DNA of 64,000 bases from Paludibacteraceae bacterium (GTDB lineage: Bacteria > Bacteroidota > Bacteroidia > Bacteroidales > Paludibacteraceae), in assembly GCA_017401985.1 (NCBI GenBank), contig JAFPNK010000026.1:62001-126000 (forward strand), given 5' to 3'. Positions 23,910 through 32,774 of the stretch are shown in pieces. Made by a program: the position numbers and the translations under genes. Numbering within the stretch: the first letter of the stretch is position 1; each line of letters begins with the position of its first letter. The notes beneath the pieces are model-generated. The model was not told the origin of the DNA, did not search any database, and saw only the letters and a list, made by a program, of their open reading frames with translations.

Positions 23910-26468
23910 TTAGATCCAACGTACGTAGCAGAAGTCCATGCGGTGCGGGAGGAGTTCGTTCTGCGGGTACATACGTAAGCAGAATTTCATTCCACCGGCA
24001 TAGTCCACTTGGTAGGTGTTCTCGAAGAACAGGTGACTGCCTTCAGATTTCACCATTTTCAGCGGTTCTACTTCGTAGAGTTTGTCGTTGTTGTGCGTCG
24101 AAGTACGTACAGCTACGAGTTCCACACCGAGGCCCTTGTCGTTCAGACCGTGGGTGTCGAGTTCAACCGCAATCTTCACCTTATCACCTACGGTGAGGCT
24201 GCTCAGATCCGGACTCTCTTTAGCGACTACCTCGATCTCATCCCAGTGAGCGGCCATGTTCTCTTTCCAAGCTGCGATTTCTTTGGCAACCTTGTAGTTG
24301 TCAGCGAGCAGCAGGTTGTGACGTTTAGCCAGTTTGTTGTAGAACTTATCGAAATAATCGTCCATCATACGTTTCATGGTGAAACGCGGAGTGATCTTGG
24401 TAACCGAGTTCTTGATGTACTGAATCCACTCAGGGCTGTAACCCTTGGAGTTTTTCGCATAGTACAGCGGGATGATCTCATTCTCGAGCATCTGGTAGAT
24501 AGTAGCAGCATCGAGCTGATCCTGGTGAGCCTGGTTCTCGTAGGTGCGGTGCTCGGTCAATGCCCAGCCTGCGCCCTCTACGTAACCCTCATACCACCAA
24601 CCGTCTTTGACGGAGAAGTTGAGTACACCGTTCATCTGTGCTTTCTCACCGGATGTACCGGATGCCTCGAGCGGACGAGTCGGCGTGTTGAGCCAGATAT
24701 CCACACCGGAGATGAGGCGCTTAGCGAGGCGCATGTCGTAGTTCTCGAGGAAGATGATCTTACCGAGGAATTGCGGCATACGGCTGATCTCGATGATACG
24801 CTTGATAAGGCCTTGACCACCGCCGTCAGCAGGGTGAGCCTTACCGGTGAAGAGGAACTGAACCGGATAGTTCGGGTTGTTAACCAGTTTGTCGAGACGC
24901 TCGAGGTCTGTGAACAACAGGTGTGCACGTTTGTAGGTAGCGAAACGACGACCGAAACCGATGATGAGGTTGTTCGGGTTCATCTCATTGAGGGCGCGAA
25001 CGATGCGAGCAGGATCACCTTGGCTCTTCATCCAGTCCTCACGGAATTTCTCCTTGATATAATCCACCATCTTACGCTTCAAACCGAGGCGGGTAGCCCA
25101 GATTTCTGCGTCAGGGATATCGTTGTAAGCCTTCCACATTTCGAGGTTCGACTGGTCGTTGATCCACTCTTTAGGCAGGTATTTTTGATATACTTTCTTC
25201 CAGTCCGAAGCTGCCCAAGTCGGCATATGCACACCGTTGGTGACATAGTCAACGTGCAGTTCCTCAGGGAAATAACCCGGCCAAACGGGTGCGAACATCT
25301 TCTTCGAAACCTCACCGTGCAACCACGATACACCGTTAGCTTCCTGGCAGGTGTTGAGTGCGAAGACAGACATAGAGAACTTCTCGTTGCTGTCATCCGG
25401 GTTCGTACGACCCATACCAATCAGGTCATGCCACTCGATACCGAGTTTCGGAGCGTACTCGCTCATGTACTTGTAGAACAAGCCCTCTTCGAAATAGTCG
25501 TGACCAGCAGGAACCGGTGTATGGCAGGTGTACAGACCGCTTGCGCGAACGACCTCTTTGGCTTGGTTGAAAGTCAGGCCTTCTTCCTGAACCAGGTCGA
25601 CAAGGCGTTGCAGACCCATCAGGGCTGCGTGTCCCTCGTTGCAGTGGTAAACATCCTTCTTGATACCCAGTTTCTTGAGTGCCAGCATACCACCGATACC
25701 CAACATGATCTCCTGTTTGATACGGTTCTCCCAGTCTCCACCATAGAGTTGGTGTGTAATCTGGCGATCCCATTCGCTATTGAGCTCATTATCCGTATCC
25801 AAGAGGTACAGGTTCATACGTCCCACAGCTACACACCAGAGGTACGCTTTTACAGTGCGGCCCGGATACGGAACCTCGATCACCATGTTCGAACCATCTT
25901 TCTCTTTCACCTGCGTGATAGGCAGGTTGGAGAAGTTCTGTGCCTCGTAGTTGGCGATCTGCTGTCCTTCCGGACTCAGTGTCTGTGTGAAGTAACCGTA
26001 GCGATAAAGGAAACCGATAGCGGCCATATCAATATTGCAGTCGGACGCCTCTTTGATATAGTCACCGGCAAGAATTCCCAGACCTCCCGAGTAGATCTTG
26101 AGCACATGTGTCAGACCGTACTCCATGGAGAAATAAGCAATTGTCGGTTTTTTCTTGTCCTTCGGGGTGTCCATGTATTTGCGGAACTCAGCGTAAACCT
26201 CGTTCAGCTTCTTCATGAATTTCTCATCCTTGGTCAACTCTACCATGCGATCGTAACTGATGATATTGAGCAGAACGATCGGGTTCGAGTTAGCACGATG
26301 CCAAGCTTCGTTGTCGATGTAACGGAACAAATCCTTTGCATCTCCATACCAGCTCCACCATACATTGTACGCAATTTCTTGCAGTTTGCTCAGCTCTGCC
26401 GGAAGGGTAGCGTGTACGTTACACTCTTTCCATGCGGGCTGATTAACATTACTTACTTTAACTTTCAT
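23910..26468 (-). CDS. glgP: Alpha-glucan (glycogen) phosphorylase
   Basis: An 852-residue GT35 enzyme that releases glucose 1-phosphate from glycogen or maltodextrin. It belongs to the group with the short N-terminal extension ([20 protein letters not shown] at about 29-48). [27 protein letters not shown] is the conserved glucan-phosphorylase block. The pyridoxal-phosphate lysine lies in [22 protein letters not shown]-terminal beta-rich extension of about 130 residues (from about 720) ends the protein, as in other alpha-glucan-family phosphorylases. It is a single-gene unit, divergent from rnr and sharing overlapping promoters with it. It would work with the debranching enzyme and GH57/GT4 genes at 34.7-39.2 kb. 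Confidence 0.95.
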   Translation of the reverse strand: MKVKVSNVNQPAWKECNVHATLPAELSKLQEIAYNVWWSWYGDAKDLFRYIDNEAWHRANSNPIVLLNIISYDRMVELTKDEKFMKKLNEVYAEFRKYMDTPKDKKKPTIAYFSMEYGLTHVLKIYSGGLGILAGDYIKEASDCNIDMAAIGFLYRYGYFTQTLSPEGQQIANYEAQNFSNLPITQVKEKDGSNMVIEVPYPGRTVKAYLWCVAVGRMNLYLLDTDNELNSEWDRQITHQLYGGDWENRIKQEIMLGIGGMLALKKLGIKKDVYHCNEGHAALMGLQRLVDLVQEEGLTFNQAKEVVRASGLYTCHTPVPAGHDYFEEGLFYKYMSEYAPKLGIEWHDLIGMGRTNPDDSNEKFSMSVFALNTCQEANGVSWLHGEVSKKMFAPVWPGYFPEELHVDYVTNGVHMPTWAASDWKKVYQKYLPKEWINDQSNLEMWKAYNDIPDAEIWATRLGLKRKMVDYIKEKFREDWMKSQGDPARIVRALNEMNPNNLIIGFGRRFATYKRAHLLFTDLERLDKLVNNPNYPVQFLFTGKAHPADGGGQGLIKRIIEISRMPQFLGKIIFLENYDMRLAKRLISGVDIWLNTPTRPLEASGTSGEKAQMNGVLNFSVKDGWWYEGYVEGAGWALTEHRTYENQAHQDQLDAATIYQMLENEIIPLYYAKNSKGYSPEWIQYIKNSVTKITPRFTMKRMMDDYFDKFYNKLAKRHNLLLADNYKVAKEIAAWKENMAAHWDEIEVVAKESPDLSSLTVGDKVKIAVELDTHGLNDKGLGVELVAVRTSTHNNDKLYEVEPLKMVKSEGSHLFFENTYQVDYAGGMKFCLRMYPQNELLPHRMDFCYVRWI

Positions 26469-26513
26469 AAGGTAAATATATTAAAATTTCATCTAATTTT
26501 CAAAAAAAGCGTG

Positions 26514-26545
26514 CAAATTTACGACTTTTTTTTGAAATGTGCAAG
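26514..26545 (-). promoter_or_regulatory. Promoter for glgP
   Basis: Minus-strand CTTG (26542-26545), 20 bases, TAAATTTG (26514-26521). It overlaps the rnr promoter on the other strand. Confidence 0.75.
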
Positions 26546-26561
26546 ATTTTTTGTAATTTTG
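26531..26561 (+). promoter_or_regulatory. Promoter for rnr
   Basis: TTTG (26531-26534), 19 bases, TAATTTTG (26554-26561). The A/T core is shared with the glgP promoter. Confidence 0.7.
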
Positions 26562-26601
26562 CAACCGATTTATACAAAATGTGTAGTCTAATTAGCAATC
26601 T

Positions 26602-27969
26602 ATGATTTGGACAAACGACATAAACAACGAGATAGTTCGCAGACGCGACATGCGCGATGTTTTTACATTTACTATCGATCCTGCTGATGCCAAGGATTTT
26701 GATGACGCATTGTCGTTTGAAGTGAATGAAGATGGTACCTATCAGATCGGGGTTCATATAGCCGATGTTTCGTTTTATGTGCGTCCCGGTACCAAAGAAG
26801 ATGAGGATGCATACAAACGCGGCACATCGGTTTATTTGGTGGACCGCGTGCTGCCGATGTTACCGGAGGAGTTGTGCAACGATAAGTGTTCGCTCCGGCC
26901 GAACGAAGATAAATTATGCATGTCGGTTGTGTTCACTATGGACGCGGACGCGCGCGTGTTAAAATATAAGGTGAGCCGAACGGTTATTCGTTCCAATGCG
27001 CGGCTGAACTACGACGAGGCGCAGGACATTATATGCGCAAATCAGACTGGCGAGACACAAACGAGTGAGAATCGGGTCGAGGGGATGTCCGAATTAACAG
27101 AGGCCATCATCGTACTCAACACCCTTGCTGCCAAGCTTCGTGCGGAGCGGATTGCGAACGGAGCGTTGACTATCGAGCAAGAGGAGATGCGGTTTAAATT
27201 GGACAGCCACGGTCATCCGGTTGAGATCTATTTTGAGCAATCCAACGAAGCGCATCATTTGATTGAGGAGTTTATGCTGTTGGCGAACCGCACGATTGCG
27301 AAAGCTGTAGGTTCGGGTCGTCCGTTTGTCTATCGTGTGCACGATTTACCTAATGCGGATAAGTTGGATGAATTACAGGCATTTAAACGCAAAATGGGTA
27401 GCCGTGTCTCGCAGCAGGCGTTGGATATGCTGACTATTCGTGCTCAGGCAAAGGCTGTTTATTCGACTTATAATATCGGTCATTACGGTCTTGCGTTCTC
27501 CCATTATACGCATTTTACATCGCCTATTCGTCGTTACCCCGATTTGATGGTACACCGTTTGGTGGAGAAATATATCCTAACCGGCAAAAAAGAGAGTATG
27601 ACCCGCGAGGAACTGGAGGAAAAATGCGAGCATTGTTCTGCGTGCGAACAAGAGGCAGCGCAGGCGGAGCGTGATTCGATTAAGATGTTTCAAGCCATGT
27701 GGATAAACGATCATATAGGCGAGGTGCTGCCCGGACATATATCCGGAGTAACGGATTTCGGATTGTTTGTTCAACTGGATGAGTCGCGTTGTGAAGGTCT
27801 GGTACACATCTCCAAAATAGGAGAGCCCGGCGAATATTGGCAGTACGACGAGAAAAACTATCGCCTTGTTTGTGAGAATAAGAAAAGTTACACGCTTGGG
27901 GACAAGGTGACAGTCAAAGTGGTTCGTGCGGATGTTAATAGGGGACAAATTGATTTTGAATTTTGTTAA
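26602..27969 (+). CDS. rnr: RNase II/R-family exoribonuclease lacking the N-terminal cold-shock domains
   Basis: A 455-residue 3'-5' exoribonuclease. The protein begins almost directly with the RNB catalytic domain: the four metal-binding aspartates of TIDPADAKDFDDA are Asp26, 32, 34 and 35. The block YNIGHYGLAFSHYTHFTSPIRRYPDL and a C-terminal S1 domain (about 375-455, GHISGVTDFGLFVQLDESRCEGLVHIS) follow. Family members are usually 640-800 residues with two OB/cold-shock domains before RNB. An in-frame stop (26593-26595) lies just upstream and a promoter precedes it, so the short form is not a start-site mistake. RNA threading or unwinding may differ from full-length RNase R. Confidence 0.93.
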   Translation: MIWTNDINNEIVRRRDMRDVFTFTIDPADAKDFDDALSFEVNEDGTYQIGVHIADVSFYVRPGTKEDEDAYKRGTSVYLVDRVLPMLPEELCNDKCSLRPNEDKLCMSVVFTMDADARVLKYKVSRTVIRSNARLNYDEAQDIICANQTGETQTSENRVEGMSELTEAIIVLNTLAAKLRAERIANGALTIEQEEMRFKLDSHGHPVEIYFEQSNEAHHLIEEFMLLANRTIAKAVGSGRPFVYRVHDLPNADKLDELQAFKRKMGSRVSQQALDMLTIRAQAKAVYSTYNIGHYGLAFSHYTHFTSPIRRYPDLMVHRLVEKYILTGKKESMTREELEEKCEHCSACEQEAAQAERDSIKMFQAMWINDHIGEVLPGHISGVTDFGLFVQLDESRCEGLVHISKIGEPGEYWQYDEKNYRLVCENKKSYTLGDKVTVKVVRADVNRGQIDFEFC

Positions 27970-27994
27970 AAAATTGTCCCTTTATGACGAAGAA

Positions 27995-28026
27995 TTTGCA
28001 TAATTGAAAAAAAAGTATTACCTTTG
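27995..28026 (+). promoter_or_regulatory. Promoter for the outer-membrane protein gene
   Basis: TTTG (27995-27998), 20 bases, TACCTTTG (28019-28026). The box is extended as TTTGCATAATTG and followed by an A-run. The ATG lies at 28035, so the leader is only a few bases. Confidence 0.8.
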
Positions 28027-28034
28027 CAGCGAAT

Positions 28035-28769
28035 ATGAAAAAACTTCTTGTTTACATAGTACTTTGTCTCTTTGTGACCTCATACGCGCACGCGGAAACA
28101 ATATTGCTTCGCACGGGAGCGCGCGTGAAGGGAACGATCGTGTTCCAAAATGAAGAGGTGGTTATTGTGCGCGACAACACCGGTGCCAGATTTCAATATC
28201 TGCGTTCGGATGTGTCGGAGATTCTCGCGGATGGCGAAGAGGTCGCAGAACCCGAGGTTGAAGAGGTGGATGTGATTAAAACTTCGAAGAAAGCCTCGAT
28301 ACTGCTGGAGGTAGCCGGAGGAGCTGCCGTTCTTCCGAATGAGGCCGCGGGAGGTGCTGCGAGCGTTGACCTGCTTGTCGGATCCCATCACATCGGCGAC
28401 CGGCACATCTTCATTGGAGGCGGGTTAGGATACCATGGACTTTTTATTGGCGGAGAGAAATATAATTTCCTGCCGATTCAGGTGGCGTTTCGTATGCCGT
28501 TTGTTGAACAAAAACATGCGCCTGTTTTTGGGGCTTCGCTCGGTTACGGGATCGCGTTAAGCAAAAATTACAAAGGTGGAATATACGCGGATATTGATTT
28601 GGGATATAGATGTCAATTAAATCAAAAGACGGCTGTTGCACTGGTCTTTTACACGCAGTTCCAGCAGGCTCAAATGGCAACAACGACAACGATTGAAGGT
28701 CAGGATTTTGTCAATTATACAGGCAGAAATTTGGTGACACCCGGACTCAAATTGGCATTATATTTCTGA
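28035..28769 (+). CDS. Probable outer-membrane beta-barrel protein
   Basis: A 244-residue secreted protein with a signal peptide (about 1-20, ending SYAHA). An N-terminal module ILLRTGARVKGTIVFQNEEVVIV (about 23-45) is of the kind that often starts Bacteroidales envelope proteins. An acidic linker with EVEEVDVIK comes next. From about 95 there are alternating amphipathic, glycine-rich strands (HIFIGGGLGYHGLFIGG, GASLGYGIALSKNYKGGIY), ending in the aromatic terminus LALYF typical of barrels. The specific function is unknown. A ribbon-helix-helix gene begins two bases after its stop, so the two are transcribed together. Confidence 0.75.
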   Translation: MKKLLVYIVLCLFVTSYAHAETILLRTGARVKGTIVFQNEEVVIVRDNTGARFQYLRSDVSEILADGEEVAEPEVEEVDVIKTSKKASILLEVAGGAAVLPNEAAGGAASVDLLVGSHHIGDRHIFIGGGLGYHGLFIGGEKYNFLPIQVAFRMPFVEQKHAPVFGASLGYGIALSKNYKGGIYADIDLGYRCQLNQKTAVALVFYTQFQQAQMATTTTIEGQDFVNYTGRNLVTPGLKLALYF

Positions 28770-28771
28770 TA

Positions 28772-28951
28772 ATGAAAAAACAACCGCGCGAACATAGAGT
28801 ATCTATCTTGCTCAACGAGAGTGAATTGCGGGCGCTGGATCGCTTTTGCGATAAATATGCGGTAGTGAACCGCAGCCGGCTCATTCGCGAGACGCTGATG
28901 CGCGCTATTTTGAAGCAGATTGAGAATGATCAGCCTACGTTGTTCGATTAG
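28772..28951 (+). CDS. Small ribbon-helix-helix DNA-binding protein
   Basis: A 59-residue protein of the MetJ/Arc/CopG fold. The beta strand HRVSILLNESELRALDRF is followed by two helices with NRSRLIRETLMRAILKQI. Arc-type repressors bind DNA as dimers through the N-terminal strand. The start is the ATG at 28772, two bases after the stop of the outer-membrane protein gene, so it is probably a translationally coupled regulator of that operon. It is not next to a toxin gene, so an antitoxin role is not supported. Confidence 0.8.
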   Translation: MKKQPREHRVSILLNESELRALDRFCDKYAVVNRSRLIRETLMRAILKQIENDQPTLFD

Positions 28952-28969
28952 AAAAAGCTATCTTATCAA

Positions 28970-28998
28970 TAAAAAACGCCTCCTTTTCGGGAGGCGTT
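28970..28998 (-). terminator. Rho-independent terminator of rpoD
   Basis: Perfect 9-base stem AACGCCTCC (28975-28983) / GGAGGCGTT (28990-28998) with a 6-base loop. On the minus strand it is followed by TTTTTTA. It also lies 20 bases after the ribbon-helix-helix gene and may act on both strands. Confidence 0.88.
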
Positions 28999-29038
28999 AC
29001 CATTTTCGGTTAATCAAGCGGTTAACCTTTCATCTTGA

Positions 29039-29899
29039 TCATCCAAGGTAAGTCTGTAGAATGTGACTACGTTGTCCGGAGTTCAGTTTCTTGATTGCTT
29101 TTTCTTTGATCTGGCGCACACGTTCGCGGGTGAGATGCAGTTCATCGCCGATCTCTTCCAGCGTTTTTTCCGGTGTACCGATACCAAAGAACTTGCGTAA
29201 GATGTCCGCTTCACGCGGTGTCAATGTTGCCAGCGCACGATTGATTTCCGTAGAGAGGGACTCGTTAATAAGGCCACGGTCCGCATTGGGCGAATCTTCG
29301 TTGACCATCACGTCGATCAGACTGTTGTCCTCTCCTTCTACAAACGGCGCGTCCACACTCACATGACGACCGGACATCTTCAGCGTCTCTGCAATCTTGT
29401 CAACCGGCATATCCAGTTCTTCTGCCAACTCTTCAGCACTCGGCTTGCGCTCATGTTCCTGCTCGAAACGCTGGTAAGCTTTGTTGATTTTGTTGAGCGA
29501 ACCAACCTGGTTAAGCGGAAGGCGTACGATACGGCTCTGTTCCGCTAATGCCTGAAGAATAGACTGGCGAATCCACCATACAGCATAAGAGATAAACTTG
29601 AAACCACGAGTCTCATCGAATTTCTCTGCCGCCTTAATCAAGCCTAAGTTGCCTTCGTTAATCAGGTCCGGTAAACTCAGACCTTGGTTTTGGTACTGCT
29701 TGGCTACAGAAACGACAAAACGTAGATTACTCTTGGTCAGTTTCTCTAATGCAGCGCGGTCTCCGTTACGGATACGACCGGCCAGTTCTACTTCTTCCTC
29801 CACCGAAATCAAGTCCTCTCGACCGATCTCCTGAAGATACTTGTCGAGAGAAGCAGACTCACGATTGGTGATTGATTTTGTGATTTTTAATTGACGCAT
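29039..29899 (-). CDS. rpoD: Primary sigma factor RpoD (Bacteroidota form)
   Basis: A 286-residue sigma-70 factor directing RNA polymerase to housekeeping promoters. It lacks region 1.1 and starts with region 1.2 ([20 protein letters not shown]). Region 2 follows ([52 protein letters not shown]), then region 3 and region 4 ([20 protein letters not shown]). This length is characteristic of the Bacteroidota primary sigma, which recognises TTTG / TAnnTTTG. That matches the promoter series found across this window. It lies just downstream of tRNA-Arg. Confidence 0.97.
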   Translation of the reverse strand: MRQLKITKSITNRESASLDKYLQEIGREDLISVEEEVELAGRIRNGDRAALEKLTKSNLRFVVSVAKQYQNQGLSLPDLINEGNLGLIKAAEKFDETRGFKFISYAVWWIRQSILQALAEQSRIVRLPLNQVGSLNKINKAYQRFEQEHERKPSAEELAEELDMPVDKIAETLKMSGRHVSVDAPFVEGEDNSLIDVMVNEDSPNADRGLINESLSTEINRALATLTPREADILRKFFGIGTPEKTLEEIGDELHLTRERVRQIKEKAIKKLNSGQRSHILQTYLG

Positions 29900-29921
29900 T
29901 TCTATTTAATAGAATGTTGTA

Positions 29922-29929
29922 CAAATGTA
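29922..29929 (-). promoter_or_regulatory. Possible -7 element for rpoD
   Basis: TACATTTG on the minus strand, 22 bases before the rpoD ATG. A matching -33 box would fall inside the tRNA gene and is not convincing, so rpoD may also be read through from the tRNA promoter. Confidence 0.4.
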
Positions 29930-29937
29930 AGGGCTTG

Positions 29938-30011
29938 TGATCCGGTCGGGATTCGAACCCGAGACCCACAGCTTAGAAGGCTGTTGCTCTATCCAGCTGA
30001 GCTACCGGACC
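29938..30011 (-). tRNA. tRNA-Arg (anticodon TCT)
   Basis: A 74-base cloverleaf on the minus strand. Acceptor GGTCCGG pairs with CCGGATC (one G-T). The anticodon arm ACAGC-CTTCTAA-GCTGT reads anticodon TCT, and the T arm contains GGTTCGAATCC. The 3' CCA is not encoded. It has its own promoter at 30070-30101 and lies between trxA and rpoD. Confidence 0.96.
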
Positions 30012-30069
30012 CCGCATTTCTGCGCGTAAATACACACAAAAAGCGTGCCCATTAGGGCAAATTAGGGCG

Positions 30070-30101
30070 CAAAGGTACTGCTTTTTTTTGAATTGTGCAA
30101 G
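30070..30101 (-). promoter_or_regulatory. Promoter for tRNA-Arg (and perhaps rpoD)
   Basis: Minus-strand CTTG (30098-30101), 20 bases, TACCTTTG (30070-30077). The A-run after the -33 box matches the other promoters. Confidence 0.75.
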
Positions 30102-30147
30102 ATTTTAATTACTTTTTTTTAGAAAATAATCGTTTTTGCACAGTTTT

Positions 30148-30462
30148 TTACAAAAGAGTATCAAAAAGTTGCGCTAAATCCTGCTTGCGGCAAGCACCTA
30201 CGTGGCGGTTTACCAATTCTCCGTTCTGGAAGAACAGCATGGTAGGAATATTCATAATACCATACTCCTCGCAGGTGTCAGGGTTGTCATCGACGTTCAG
30301 TTTACCGACAACTACTTTCCCCTCGTACTCGTTGGAGAGTTCCTCTAAGATAGGAAGCATCATTTTGCAGGGGCCGCACCATGCAGCCCAGAAATCAACC
30401 ACCAACGGTTTGCCTGACGCAATGACATCCTTGATGTTAGCGTCTGTAATTTCTACTGTCAT
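30148..30462 (-). CDS. trxA: Thioredoxin
   Basis: A 104-residue thiol-disulfide reductase. The active site WCGPCK lies in VVDFWAAWCGPCKMMLP, and the cis-proline loop is MNIPTMLFF. No signal peptide is present, so it is cytoplasmic. Its start overlaps the stop of clpC by 4 bases, so it is translated from the same mRNA and may be induced with the chaperone. Confidence 0.97.
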   Translation of the reverse strand: MTVEITDANIKDVIASGKPLVVDFWAAWCGPCKMMLPILEELSNEYEGKVVVGKLNVDDNPDTCEEYGIMNIPTMLFFQNGELVNRHVGACRKQDLAQLFDTLL

Positions 30463-32750
30463 ACTTGTTGTTGTTTTATGTTTTTAATAGTTATTCTTTT
30501 TTGATTCGGTCTACGCAGAAGAATGTCTGTGAGCGGGTCTTCCAGATAGGTCTGAACGGCGCGCTTTACCGGGCGAGCACCATTTTTGGTGTCATAACTC
30601 TTCTCTACCAATTGTCCTACCACCTCCGGCGTTACGCTCAATTGGTGTCCTTGATTCTTCATGCGTTGTTGCAGCAAGCCTATTTCGATGCGTACAATCT
30701 GGTTGATTGTATCGCGGCTCAAAGGCTCGAATGTTACAATATTGTCTATACGGTTCACGAACTCGGGCGGGAACTGTTTCTGCAGCGCTTTGAGTAATGT
30801 TTTGTTAACCTCTTTCTGGCTCATTTCGCCGGAACCGAATCCGACACTGTTCCCGAACTCTTGCAGTTGACGTGTGCCTACATTACTGGTCAGCACAATG
30901 ATGGTGTTTTTGAAATCCACCACATGCCCTTGTCGGTCTGTCAAACGTCCTTCGTCCAGTACTTGCAGCAGCACATTGAAAATGTCGGGATGGGCTTTTT
31001 CGATTTCATCGAAGAGTACGATGGAGTAGGGTTTGCGGCGCACGGCTTCAGTCAGTTTACCACCATCTTCGTGTGCGATATATCCCGGAGGCGCTCCGAC
31101 TAACAGGCTCACAGCATGTTTCTCCATATATTCGGACATGTCAAATCGTATCATTGCATCTTTGCTGCCGAATAACTCTTCTGCCAGACATTGTGCAAGG
31201 TACGTTTTGCCTACGCCCGTTTGACCGAGGAAGAAGAATGTTCCGATCGGGCGCTTCGGATCTCGCAATCCTAAACGACTGCGTTGGATAGCACGTACCA
31301 CGGTTTCGACAGCCTTGTCCTGGCCGATGATTTTACGTTTCAGCACTTCGCCCATAGTACGCAAGCGTTCGTTTTCGGCAGTCGCTACACGTTGAACAGG
31401 TACGCCACTCATCATACTGACTACGCTTGCGATATCATCAGTGGTGATGGCATATGCATCCCCTTCCAGTTCACCTTTTGCTTTTCTGCGTGCATGGCTG
31501 CGAGCACCGGCTTCGTCCATCACGTCTATTGCTTTGTCCGGGAACGCGCGGTCGGTGAGGTAACGTTCGCTCATGCTTACGCAGGCTTTGAGCACCTCTT
31601 TGCTATACTCAACATGGTGATACTGTGCGTAGTGTGCACTCAAGCGCGTGAGGATGTCTAATGTCTCCTCGGAAGTGGTCGGGCGAATCGATACTTTCTG
31701 AAACCTCCGTTCCAGAGCACCGTCTTTCTCTATCGATTTGGCATACTCGGCCGTTGTTGTAGCGCCGATGCACTGTATCTCACCGCGGGCCAGAGCCGGT
31801 TTGAGTATGTTCGCAGCATCTAAGGAACCCGATGCGTTTCCTGCTCCGATAATCGTGTGAATCTCGTCAATGAACAGGATTACCTCCGGATGGTTTTGCA
31901 GTTCTGTCAGCACATTTTTCATTCGTTCCTCGAACTGTCCGCGGTACGTAGTACCGGCTACCATCGATGCCAGATCCAGGGTCACGATACGCTTGCCATG
32001 CAGCGCTTCCGCTGTTTCTTGCTGAATACGCAGCGCCAGCCCTTCCACAATAGCAGACTTACCTACGCCGGGTTCACCAATCAGAATGGGGTTGTTTTTC
32101 TTCCGTCTGCTCAATATCTGTACCACGCGTTCTATTTCCACTTCGCGGCCTACGACAGGATCCAACTGACCGTTCTGCGCCAGTTTGGTCAAATCGCGAC
32201 CGTACTTGTCCAAGGCGGTGGTAGCACCTGCTGCTTTCTTGTTATTTTGCAGCGGATTTTGCGGTTGCCAGTTACCTTCATTAAGATCCCCCATTTGGTT
32301 TGAACCGTCGATAGGGGTGTCTGTCTCGTAGTGCGGCTGGCCGAACAAACTGACTAACTGCTGGTAGCTGACACCCCATGTATCCTCCAGATATGCGGCG
32401 GCTATATTCAGTTCGTCACGCATGATGGCCAGTAGCAGGTGTGCGGAACAAACCGCCTCCGCTTTATATTCGCGGCTGATACCTTCTGCGATTCGCAAGA
32501 CGCGTTCCGCGCGTGCACTACGAGCCACAGGTTCTATCGTTTGCGCGTCTTTGTGTAAGGTCTGGTCCAGATACTCTTTCGCTTCTTTCGGGCGGAACGA
32601 GGTCTGACAAAGTATATCATACGCGGAACCTTCGCCCAACCGAAGAATACCCAAAAGCAAATGTTCGGGTTCCACAGAGGTGCTTAGTAACCGCTCTGCC
32701 TCTTCTTGTGCGAAGACGATGATCTTGTTCAAGTTTTGTGTTACAACCAT
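30459..32750 (-). CDS. clpC: Clp protease ATP-binding subunit, ClpC type without the middle domain
   Basis: A 763-residue AAA+ unfoldase. An N-terminal double Clp repeat (about 1-140) is followed by the first AAA domain with Walker A GEPGVGKS (225-232) and Walker B ILFIDE (291-296). The second AAA domain has GQTGVGKT (509-516) and [24 protein letters not shown] loop ([11 protein letters not shown]) suits ClpP docking. Between the domains, [19 protein letters not shown] (412-430) joins [19 protein letters not shown] almost directly. ClpC normally has a coiled-coil middle domain of about 60-70 residues with a UVR motif here. The length resembles ClpA, but the second AAA domain reads as ClpC. 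Confidence 0.93.
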   Translation of the reverse strand: MVVTQNLNKIIVFAQEEAERLLSTSVEPEHLLLGILRLGEGSAYDILCQTSFRPKEAKEYLDQTLHKDAQTIEPVARSARAERVLRIAEGISREYKAEAVCSAHLLLAIMRDELNIAAAYLEDTWGVSYQQLVSLFGQPHYETDTPIDGSNQMGDLNEGNWQPQNPLQNNKKAAGATTALDKYGRDLTKLAQNGQLDPVVGREVEIERVVQILSRRKKNNPILIGEPGVGKSAIVEGLALRIQQETAEALHGKRIVTLDLASMVAGTTYRGQFEERMKNVLTELQNHPEVILFIDEIHTIIGAGNASGSLDAANILKPALARGEIQCIGATTTAEYAKSIEKDGALERRFQKVSIRPTTSEETLDILTRLSAHYAQYHHVEYSKEVLKACVSMSERYLTDRAFPDKAIDVMDEAGARSHARRKAKGELEGDAYAITTDDIASVVSMMSGVPVQRVATAENERLRTMGEVLKRKIIGQDKAVETVVRAIQRSRLGLRDPKRPIGTFFFLGQTGVGKTYLAQCLAEELFGSKDAMIRFDMSEYMEKHAVSLLVGAPPGYIAHEDGGKLTEAVRRKPYSIVLFDEIEKAHPDIFNVLLQVLDEGRLTDRQGHVVDFKNTIIVLTSNVGTRQLQEFGNSVGFGSGEMSQKEVNKTLLKALQKQFPPEFVNRIDNIVTFEPLSRDTINQIVRIEIGLLQQRMKNQGHQLSVTPEVVGQLVEKSYDTKNGARPVKRAVQTYLEDPLTDILLRRPNQKRITIKNIKQQQV

Positions 32751-32774
32751 ATATTCTAACTCACTATGTCTCTT

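Noticed and set aside
24009..26591. Open frame of 860 codons on the plus strand, opposite glgP
   Set aside because: It is the antisense of a clearly recognisable phosphorylase gene, has no family motifs, and its translation has the Val/His/Leu/Arg-rich look of a shadow frame.
28772..28951. Antitoxin of a toxin-antitoxin pair
   Set aside because: The ribbon-helix-helix fold would fit, but the next genes are an outer-membrane protein and rpoD; no toxin-like small gene lies on either side.
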